DNA from: Wenyingzhuangia fucanilytica
Lineage (GTDB): Bacteria > Bacteroidota > Bacteroidia > Flavobacteriales > Flavobacteriaceae
Assembly: GCF_001697185.1 (NCBI RefSeq)
Contig: NZ_CP014224.1
Location: 620,001 to 684,000 of the forward strand
Length of the DNA stretch: 64,000 nt
Reading direction: 5' to 3'
The position numbers and the translations under genes are program-made. Positions 36,206-42,994 of this stretch are shown here, piece after piece. The notes beneath the pieces are model-generated. The model was not told where the DNA came from. It did no database searches and saw only the letters and a program-made list of their open reading frames with translations. Each line of letters opens with the position of its first letter. Within the stretch, counting starts at the first letter, position 1.

Positions 36206-39121
36206 ATGAAAAATAATTTTACTTTACATCCAATAGTCTTTTTATTGGCAATCTTTTTTGAAATTACTGCACAAGGCAGTTTGCCTTTAAATAAAAATTA
36301 CTATGGTTTTGAAAGTGCAGAATCAGGATGGTCTTCAGAGAACGCTGAAAATTGGTCGTTTACTAACGAAAAAGCATCTCCAGGAACTTATAGCTTAAAA
36401 TATAGTCTATCCAACACATTTAAGGATTCAGGTTTATATAGTATTGAAACTGGTCATACTATTTCAAAAGTACGTTCTTCGGTATCATCTTTAGGAGCTT
36501 ATATTGTAGCGAGTAGTTATGAAGGTATCGTTTTAGGGGTTGGTTATGATGGTACGATCCTTTGGGAGAACAAATTATCGGGGTTTATGAATCACGATTT
36601 GTGGTGCGAAGATATAAATGACGATGGAGTAGATGAAATATTCGCAGCAAATGCCAACGGAACACTTTATTGTTTAAACAGTCTGGGGAAAATTTTATGG
36701 GAATTTAAAGTAAATGATGCGCCTATGTATGGGGTTTGTGTTGTTAAAAAGGATGATATTCCATATGTGGTTTGTGGAGGTTATGATAAAAACGTGTATT
36801 ACTTAAGTGCTGATGGAACTTTAAAACAGACTTTGGAAGCTTCAACATATTCTAAAAATAAAACTTGGGGAGATGTTACTGCACCATCAAATACCCATGT
36901 TACCAATTTTCTTAGAAAACTAAAAAAAGCCGATGGTACGGATATGTTGGCCATTTCAGGAGCAAATAACAATATTCAGATATCTGGCTATATGTATTTT
37001 TTCGAGGTTTTGGGAGAATCACCAACGTCATTCGCAAAAATTAACATAGCCAAGCCCATTGGAGATATGCGTATTGTGGATATAGATGGGGCTCAAAAAG
37101 TTATTATGGGAACAAGTGGCCATATAGGAAGCACTCGTTTTGTTCAAATGAATCCGTTTGATGTATCTGAACCACAAGCAATCATGGATATTAATACGAT
37201 AAAAAGTAAAGTAGGTAATTTTTCTTATAGTGTGGTGCAACCAGAAGTTATACCAGATGGATCAAGCTATAAATATTTCCTTTTACATGGTCCAAACATT
37301 ATTTTGGTAGCACCTGATATGGATCTTTCTAAAGCGGAAGTTATAACTTCTAATTTTGCATTCAATGATATGTGGAAGGAGCCTGTAAACAATAAAATTA
37401 TTTTGGCAAGTGCACAAAGTGGAGGAAGTGCCATCCATGTAATTAATACTAATAATCCAGGATGGAAGGATGCTTTTAAAAATTTATCGCCACCAGGAAA
37501 AATTAAAGCGATACTTAATAACACCACCAAATTGACTGCTAATTTAGCAAATTTCACAAAACCATCATGGGAAAGAAATCCACATGATATTTATTTGTTA
37601 TATGAAAATTTTAAAAACATTAATACAAGTGTTTATAATGCCCCAAAATTTATACCTCAAAATTGGTTTACTACGGTTCAAGACGGGGCTACTTGGAATA
37701 GGGATGCAATGGAAAATGACAGGTATAGAGATAAAAGAGATAAAAGAAAAAAATATATCTTAACTGAAGACCAGGTGGTTAGTAATATGCAGTCTAATTT
37801 TGATGAAAACGGTATTTCATATTGGGGAGGTCATGGTAATGATCCTTATTATTATAGTCTAGAAACCACCAAAAAAGTTATTGATTTTGCGGCAGGTAGA
37901 AAAACAGCACTTATTTATCCCGAATTGGAAGATCATACTGATGATTTCCAGTTTGTAATGGATGATCTTTTTTATCCATTAGCAACTTATGGAGATAATA
38001 AAAATTTGAGTTTATTTATAAGATCAAAAAATATTTTTTGGCAGGGAAATGCTTATTTGCCACAATGGTCAAGGTTATTATCAGGTGAATTTGCACATGT
38101 TTTTGTGCCTTCTATGGAAGAGACTAGCGATAAAACTATGGATCTAAGCCTTTCGGGCAGAATGGGAGTTTGGGCAAGTGGTGCTGTAGACAGTTGGGGA
38201 TCCAGAGCAGTTCCTGATAATATGAGTTATGATCGCTTGCGTCAATACTCATACCAACAGTTGGATAATGCATTTCTAAGACAATTGGTATATGCCGCAG
38301 CTAGTGGTGCACAGTATTTTGATAATTTTGTGAAACCTGTCTTGTTTGAGCAATTACTTGCAAAGGGAGCGTTATTTGTTCCAAAACGTTCAGAAATAGT
38401 AAGTTTTTCTCCAGTGCATTTAAGTATGGTCAATCCAGATACTCATTATTTAAAAGAGGGGACAGACACTAAATGGCTCACAAAATTTGATCAGGATTAT
38501 GAGGATAACAATCCTTTTGTGTTTAGTAGAATGAATGGGTCGTGGCCTGGTGCACCTACAAATTCTTGGGATTTTTCAAATTATGCAGCATGTGTTAAAG
38601 AACGTCGTTTAAACTTTTTACCGTCTTATGAAAATGGTATGGTTTTAATAACACCGCCACAAACTGGAATTTACGCAGATACCGGAGCTATAAGAGCACC
38701 TTTAAAAGATAACCTACATCCTTTGTATAATACGATAATGAAGGAGCATTTTACAGATGGACGCTATTATTACTCTAGTACTGGAGCACAATTTTCTGCA
38801 GACCAGTATCACAAAACTATTAAGGCAGATATTGAAGATGGTGCTACAAAAATTCCATTAACGGTAACAGGAGGTGTTGCTTGGGTAGTAGCACAAACTA
38901 GCCCGACTCATTTAAGGTTAACCATTATTGATGGGGGGTATATCAATCCTAGCCGTAAGATTGCAAAAGTAAGGTTTAATACAGTTAGACCTTCTAAAAT
39001 GACAGATCTTTTAGAAGGAAAAATATTTAGTGTATCAAACTCTTCAGAGATAGAAATTGATATTCCATGTGGATTGTTCCGATTTATTGATATTGAACTT
39101 ACAGCACCTTTATCAAATTAA
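36206..39121 (+). CDS. Large secreted propeller-plus-barrel enzyme, tentatively GH150 lambda-carrageenase-like
   Basis: A 971-residue protein with signal peptide (ending ITAQ). A short module follows (GFESAESGW..SPGTYSLKYS, about 30-80), also found in the three genes downstream. Residues 85-420 form PQQ-like propeller blades (DINDDGVDEIFAANANGTLY, VVCGGYDKNVYYLSADGT). Residues 530-830 look like an (alpha/beta)8 region with YWGGHGNDPYYYS, ALIYPELEDHTDD, FVPSMEETSD and SGRMGVWASGAVDSWGSR; the acidic residues there are candidate catalysts. Length and the N-terminal propeller agree with GH150 lambda-carrageenases (about 940 residues). This is from recall of the architecture, not alignment. Four bp before the next gene, so one operon. 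No T9SS tail. Confidence 0.5.
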   Translation: MKNNFTLHPIVFLLAIFFEITAQGSLPLNKNYYGFESAESGWSSENAENWSFTNEKASPGTYSLKYSLSNTFKDSGLYSIETGHTISKVRSSVSSLGAYIVASSYEGIVLGVGYDGTILWENKLSGFMNHDLWCEDINDDGVDEIFAANANGTLYCLNSLGKILWEFKVNDAPMYGVCVVKKDDIPYVVCGGYDKNVYYLSADGTLKQTLEASTYSKNKTWGDVTAPSNTHVTNFLRKLKKADGTDMLAISGANNNIQISGYMYFFEVLGESPTSFAKINIAKPIGDMRIVDIDGAQKVIMGTSGHIGSTRFVQMNPFDVSEPQAIMDINTIKSKVGNFSYSVVQPEVIPDGSSYKYFLLHGPNIILVAPDMDLSKAEVITSNFAFNDMWKEPVNNKIILASAQSGGSAIHVINTNNPGWKDAFKNLSPPGKIKAILNNTTKLTANLANFTKPSWERNPHDIYLLYENFKNINTSVYNAPKFIPQNWFTTVQDGATWNRDAMENDRYRDKRDKRKKYILTEDQVVSNMQSNFDENGISYWGGHGNDPYYYSLETTKKVIDFAAGRKTALIYPELEDHTDDFQFVMDDLFYPLATYGDNKNLSLFIRSKNIFWQGNAYLPQWSRLLSGEFAHVFVPSMEETSDKTMDLSLSGRMGVWASGAVDSWGSRAVPDNMSYDRLRQYSYQQLDNAFLRQLVYAAASGAQYFDNFVKPVLFEQLLAKGALFVPKRSEIVSFSPVHLSMVNPDTHYLKEGTDTKWLTKFDQDYEDNNPFVFSRMNGSWPGAPTNSWDFSNYAACVKERRLNFLPSYENGMVLITPPQTGIYADTGAIRAPLKDNLHPLYNTIMKEHFTDGRYYYSSTGAQFSADQYHKTIKADIEDGATKIPLTVTGGVAWVVAQTSPTHLRLTIIDGGYINPSRKIAKVRFNTVRPSKMTDLLEGKIFSVSNSSEIEIDIPCGLFRFIDIELTAPLSN

Positions 39122-39125
39122 AGTG

Positions 39126-40241
39126 ATGAGAGAATTATATAAGATAACACTGTTTTTGTTTTTTTTTGGATTGAACCAAATATCATCTCAAATTTTAGAT
39201 CCTATTGATTTTGGCTTTGAAGAAACTTCAATTGCAGATTGGACTCAAACAATAGGATTTACTGAAGAAACTTCTATTGTTGCTTCTGGTTTAAAAAGTA
39301 TGAAGGCCACGTTGCATTATCCGTTATCTAATTCACCTAAACTTCAAACCTACCGGAATTCAGGAACATCCAACGGTACTTTTGCATTAACGGAAGGAAA
39401 TTACAATGCCACAGTTATGGTTTATTTGGAGGGTGAAGTACCTTCTGGGTTGATAATTTCACCAACAGCAGCACCAGTATTTCCAACGTTTACTCTAGAT
39501 GGAGTTGCAAAAAATCAATGGGTTAAACTTACTGTGCCCTTCACAGTTGCTTTAGGGGAGGAACAATTGAATAATTGGGTAATAATTCAATTTACGGGAT
39601 TACCATCTTCAGGTTCAGGTACAGTTTATATTGATGACATTAAAATAGAGCCTGAGATAAATGAAGTGATACCCTATGTGTCTAAAATAGAAACTATAGA
39701 AAATGCATTTTTAAATTTAGATACAGGAAAATATAATTTGGCGCTAAATGTTTGGGTAGATGCTGATGCTACTATGTCAAGTTTCCATACCTATATAGAC
39801 GAACCATTTACGGTTCTTAAATGGGACTTAACGGACGTACCTAAAGACCAATGGGTGGCACTTAATCAAGATTTTGTTTTAGAAACACCGGCAGTGAATT
39901 CAAATTTTAAAATTCAAGTTAACAATAGTCCCGAGTATGGGGGTGGTAAAGGCACTTTTTATATTGATGGCATTAGTGTAACCAATAGTGCCTTGTTAAT
40001 AACGGAGAGTACTTTAGGAGATATTAAAATATTTCCAAATCCTGCCAAAGATTTGCTAAATGTTTGGTGTCCTGTCAACAGCAAAATAACTATTTATAGT
40101 GTGCAAGGCAACGAAATAAATTCAATAACAAGTACTAAAGACCATTTTGAGTTGCCAATTTTAAATTTATCTAAAGGAATATATATTATTAAGTTTTCTT
40201 TTGATGGACAGGTAAGTACCAGAAAGTTAGTAGTTGAATAG
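39126..40241 (+). CDS. T9SS-exported protein with two carbohydrate-binding-like modules
   Basis: 371 residues from ATG 39126 (MRELYKITLFLFFFGLN, a clear signal peptide); a longer frame from 39057 would overlap the preceding gene and lacks a signal. Two jelly-roll-like modules follow: FGFEETSIADWTQ..GTVYIDDIKIE (about 25-175) and a second ending GGGKGTFYIDGISVTN. The end is a type A T9SS sorting domain (IKIFPNPAKDLLNVW to RKLVVE). No catalytic motif is seen, so a surface-attached or released glycan-binding protein is likely. Starts 4 bp after the enzyme gene. Confidence 0.75.
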   Translation: MRELYKITLFLFFFGLNQISSQILDPIDFGFEETSIADWTQTIGFTEETSIVASGLKSMKATLHYPLSNSPKLQTYRNSGTSNGTFALTEGNYNATVMVYLEGEVPSGLIISPTAAPVFPTFTLDGVAKNQWVKLTVPFTVALGEEQLNNWVIIQFTGLPSSGSGTVYIDDIKIEPEINEVIPYVSKIETIENAFLNLDTGKYNLALNVWVDADATMSSFHTYIDEPFTVLKWDLTDVPKDQWVALNQDFVLETPAVNSNFKIQVNNSPEYGGGKGTFYIDGISVTNSALLITESTLGDIKIFPNPAKDLLNVWCPVNSKITIYSVQGNEINSITSTKDHFELPILNLSKGIYIIKFSFDGQVSTRKLVVE

Positions 40242-40280
40242 CTTAAATATAGGTATAGATAAAGTTTATGTATTAATAGG

Positions 40281-40311
40281 CACATGAAATTTACCTATAG
40301 ACATATGAGAT
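40281..40311 (+). promoter_or_regulatory. Candidate HTCS operator, site 1
   Basis: CACATGAAAT, 11 bp, CATATGAGAT: a direct repeat with a 21-bp period. It matches the site at 52738-52768 (opposite strand) at 25 of 31 positions, including the central ACCTATAGACA. It ends 52 bp before the ATG of the gene at 40364. Confidence 0.6.
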
Positions 40312-40363
40312 TTTATGTATCAAACTACATTGCAGACAAAACTATAACTAATTAATAATTTTT

Positions 40364-41209
40364 ATGAAAAAACAATTACTAAAAAAAAGATTCCTTGTTG
40401 CACTTGCTGTTGCATTTACAGGAATCCAAATGAGCGCACAAGCAAATTATAATACCGATGCTTGGGATTTTGAATTAGACGGTGGAGTTAACTGTAATTC
40501 TTCTTGGTGTGATGGAGGTACAGATATTGTTACTGCTTGGAGACAAGTTGCAGGTTTTGAACTATCTTCTGAACAAGCACAATCTGGGACTTACAGTATG
40601 AAAAATGATTTTACAATAACAGCTGATGGAGGAAAACTTCAAACGTGGAGATCTCAAGGGAATGAAGGTAAGGTGGAGATCACTGTTGCGGACCAATATA
40701 CTGCAGTTGCATGGTTCTATATAACTGGAACAGGAATTACAGAAGGTTCAGGTACATTTAGAATGACATTGGAAAATTCTAGGATTGCGGATTTTAATCT
40801 TACGGGACTTCCTATAAATACATGGACAAAAGTAGAAGTTAATTTTAGTACTACTCATGATGCTGGTACAGGTTTTTGGAGTAATATCAATTTTATAAGT
40901 ACGCCAACGGTAGGTTCTATTGTTTATGTTGATAATATAAGTTTTGTGCCAGCTGCAACTTTGAGTGTAGAAAAAAATACTTTAGAAGATGTAGCCGTTT
41001 ATCCAAACCCAACTAAGGAAACATTAAGCATTAATAGTCCTGCAGGAAGTAATATTGTTATATACAACCTTTTAGGAGCAACTGTTAAATCAATCAATAA
41101 TGCGAATGCCTTGCAAGATGTGTCGGTTTCAAATTTAAAAAGTGGTATGTACATGGTAAGAGTTACTAATAATGGTAAAGTTTATCAAGATAAAATCATC
41201 AAATTATAA
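40364..41209 (+). CDS. T9SS-exported protein with one carbohydrate-binding-like module
   Basis: A 281-residue protein with a signal peptide (ending MSAQA). A single jelly-roll-like module follows (about 27-200: WDFELDGGVN..GTYSMKNDF..GSIVYVDNISFVP), then a type A T9SS sorting domain (VAVYPNPTKETLSIN to DKIIKL). No catalytic motif is apparent. It shares the FE..W..SGTYS.K start with its neighbours. It has its own upstream region with the candidate operator, so it may be strongly induced. Confidence 0.75.
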   Translation: MKKQLLKKRFLVALAVAFTGIQMSAQANYNTDAWDFELDGGVNCNSSWCDGGTDIVTAWRQVAGFELSSEQAQSGTYSMKNDFTITADGGKLQTWRSQGNEGKVEITVADQYTAVAWFYITGTGITEGSGTFRMTLENSRIADFNLTGLPINTWTKVEVNFSTTHDAGTGFWSNINFISTPTVGSIVYVDNISFVPAATLSVEKNTLEDVAVYPNPTKETLSINSPAGSNIVIYNLLGATVKSINNANALQDVSVSNLKSGMYMVRVTNNGKVYQDKIIKL

Positions 41210-41363
41210 AAAAGTATTAATGGCGGAAAAAATATGGTTTTGTAACTTAAATTACTATCCTCTCTATTTTCTATTAAGAAATTTGTTTTAACTGCCATCT
41301 AAAAAATTGAACGAGACATTTTGTATTATAAAATATTAATATTATAAACTAAATTTAATTAAA

Positions 41364-41864
41364 ATGAAAAAAGTATTATTTGTAGTAACCGTAATTGTTT
41401 TTAGTGTAACAGGAGTTACAGCTCAAGAAGTTCAGGAAAGCTTTGAAAAAGGAAGTAAAGGGTGGTGGACACCATCTAAGCAAGTGTGGTCGGTTTCTAA
41501 TGATAAGGCTTCCGAGGGGAAGTCAAGTTTAAAATTTAATTGTTCTCAATTCCCTGAGGGTGCTAAGGGTATTAAATATCAGAATGTAGGTATGAAATTA
41601 TCTGCAGGTACCTATAAGATAACGGCGAAGGTATTTGTTGAAGAAAACTCAAAGGTAACAGGTTTTAGTATAGCAACAATGAAGCCTTTCAAAACTGTGA
41701 GTATTAAATTTACAAAGCTAGCTAAAGGAGAATGGGTAGATGTGGAACAAGAAATTACATTAGAAAAAGATGCTTCAAATGTAGTAATAAATGTTTCATC
41801 TAATCCAAAGTGGGGTGGAACAGGTACCTTTTACTTAGATGATTTAAAATTTATTAAATCATAA
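41364..41864 (+). CDS. Small secreted carbohydrate-binding-like protein
   Basis: A 166-residue protein: signal peptide (ending GVTAQ) and one jelly-roll-like module (QESFEKGSKGWWTPS to GGTGTFYLDDLKFIKS). It matches the second module of the 371-residue protein at 39126 (shared GTYKITAKVFVE-like, WVDVEQEITLE and GGtGTFYLDD). Unlike its two neighbours it lacks a T9SS tail, so it should remain in the periplasm or leave by another route. Confidence 0.7.
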   Translation: MKKVLFVVTVIVFSVTGVTAQEVQESFEKGSKGWWTPSKQVWSVSNDKASEGKSSLKFNCSQFPEGAKGIKYQNVGMKLSAGTYKITAKVFVEENSKVTGFSIATMKPFKTVSIKFTKLAKGEWVDVEQEITLEKDASNVVINVSSNPKWGGTGTFYLDDLKFIKS

Positions 41865-41922
41865 TATTATTTAGTAGTATTAAAATGAGTCGTCCTAAAA
41901 TAAGTTGACGATTAAAAAATAT

Positions 41923-42165
41923 TTAATGCAGAGCTTTTAAAAGCTCTGCATTTTTGTTGTGTATAAAATTAGGTGTTTTATAATTTAAACTTAAGTGAGG
42001 TCTTTTTGTGTTATATATTTCTACAGTTTGTTCAATTAGCTTTTGTAACTCTTGTTTAACTATTCCATTAATCCTCTCAGCTAAAGCATTTTGATAACAA
42101 TCATAACCCTCAGTCATTGAAGATTGAATGTTATTATTTCTAAGTTTCTCTTGGTAAACTTCAGC
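41923..42165 (-). pseudogene. IS3-family transposase, C-terminal fragment
   Basis: About 78 C-terminal residues of an IS150-type transposase: the last catalytic Glu region QNALAERINGIVK, then IYNTKRPHLSLNYKTPNFIH. Homology begins abruptly near 42160. A further stretch of roughly 12-18 residues usually found between NGI-KQE and the LQKLIE helix is missing in frame, so the fragment carries an internal deletion as well as a lost N-terminus. Confidence 0.8.
41927..41955 (+). terminator. Perfect 24-bp palindrome with T tail
   Basis: TGCAGAGCTTTT and AAAAGCTCTGCA (41927-41950) form a perfect palindrome followed by TTTTTG. It overlaps the last codons of the transposase fragment and can end transcription of the upstream binding-protein gene. 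Confidence 0.7.
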
Positions 42166-42211
42166 AAGAGATTCCAAAATTAAGAAAAATGTACTGAGGT
42201 AAATATTTTTT

Positions 42212-42304
42212 GGCAATAGGATATGGAGCTTGGAGTACAAGGAGCATAGCATAGTAGATGAAGTGATGAATGAGTATTTAGAGCATCATCATAAGTCAAA
42301 TTGA
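42212..42304 (+). other. Short open stretch, possible 3' remnant of an unknown gene
   Basis: 31 codons read GNRIWSLEYKEHSIVDEV and on to EYLEHHHKSN before a stop. No start codon fits and no family is recognised. It lies between the IS fragment and the terminator of the next gene, so it may be debris from the same rearrangement. Confidence 0.25.
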
Positions 42305-42340
42305 GAAAACACTAATTTTATAGTTGAATAGAAAGAAAAA

Positions 42341-42357
42341 GGGGAACTTAAGTCCCC
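42341..42357 (-). terminator. Terminator of the GH116/RbsD-like unit
   Basis: GGGGA and TCCCC arms around ACTTAAG; on the minus strand they are followed by TTTTTCTTTC, just past the end of the RbsD-like gene. Confidence 0.7.
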
Positions 42358-42409
42358 AATAAAACAAAACTCTATACTTTTAGTGCAGAGTGATTTAGTT
42401 AAATAATAT

Positions 42410-42991
42410 CTAAATAGATTCCGAGATTTTATCACGAAGTTGTTTTTCAGCTACATCATTCCAATATTTACAATCTAACTGAAAGAATACAGAGGTATAA
42501 GGAATATTTAAGTTAGTTTTTATTACTAAGACATTAAATTGATCAGAAGTTTTGCTTAGCATTGATATAATGTCGTCATGCATCACTTTATTTAAATTAC
42601 TTTTGTCAAATATGCCCATTAGTGAATCTCTATATGCTGTAATACCTTTTGCTGCATTTTCATTTACATAATCAATTTCCTTATCCAAATAAATAATAGG
42701 TTTTACATGCTTTTGCTCATTAAGTATGGACATTACTTTTTTTAGGGTTTCAATCTGACCTAATGGACTTCTTAGCATTGTTATACCAAGGCTACTTTGA
42801 AGTGGATAGGCTTCATCAACTACTACTATCCAATTACGGTGACCAAAACGCTTTATTTTCTCTTCGACTATATCATCCCAATTTTCAGTATCATCTGCAA
42901 TGGGTCGATTTGATTGTAGTGTCTTATCATTTGAGTCAATACACCCCACTAGTAAGGTAAATGTTAACAATATAACAATATATTTCATCAT
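42410..42991 (-). CDS. RbsD/FucU-like lipoprotein (possible sugar mutarotase)
   Basis: A 193-residue lipoprotein (lipobox LLVGC, Cys17). The rest resembles the RbsD/FucU fold: FGHRNWIVVVDEAYP corresponds to the GH-x2-hhhhDxxxP motif of D-ribose pyranase and L-fucose mutarotase (active-site His and Asp), and VIKTNLNIPYTSVFFQLDCKYW to their C-terminal Thr..PYTN.. strand. Family members are normally cytoplasmic. A lipid-anchored version in a PUL suggests anomer or ring conversion of released sugars in the periplasm. It starts 3 bp after the GH116-type gene stop, so the two are coupled. Assignment is by motif only. Confidence 0.55.
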   Translation of the reverse strand: MMKYIVILLTFTLLVGCIDSNDKTLQSNRPIADDTENWDDIVEEKIKRFGHRNWIVVVDEAYPLQSSLGITMLRSPLGQIETLKKVMSILNEQKHVKPIIYLDKEIDYVNENAAKGITAYRDSLMGIFDKSNLNKVMHDDIISMLSKTSDQFNVLVIKTNLNIPYTSVFFQLDCKYWNDVAEKQLRDKISESI

Positions 42992-42994
42992 CTT

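Larger units (their letters stand above)
41886..42165 (-). mobile_element. Remnant of an IS3-family insertion sequence (one end only)
   Basis: Contains the terminal-type sequence TGAGTCGTCCTAAAATAAGT (from 41886) and the 3' end of a transposase read on the minus strand. The other terminus and the first 70% of the element are missing, so it cannot move by itself. Confidence 0.75.
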
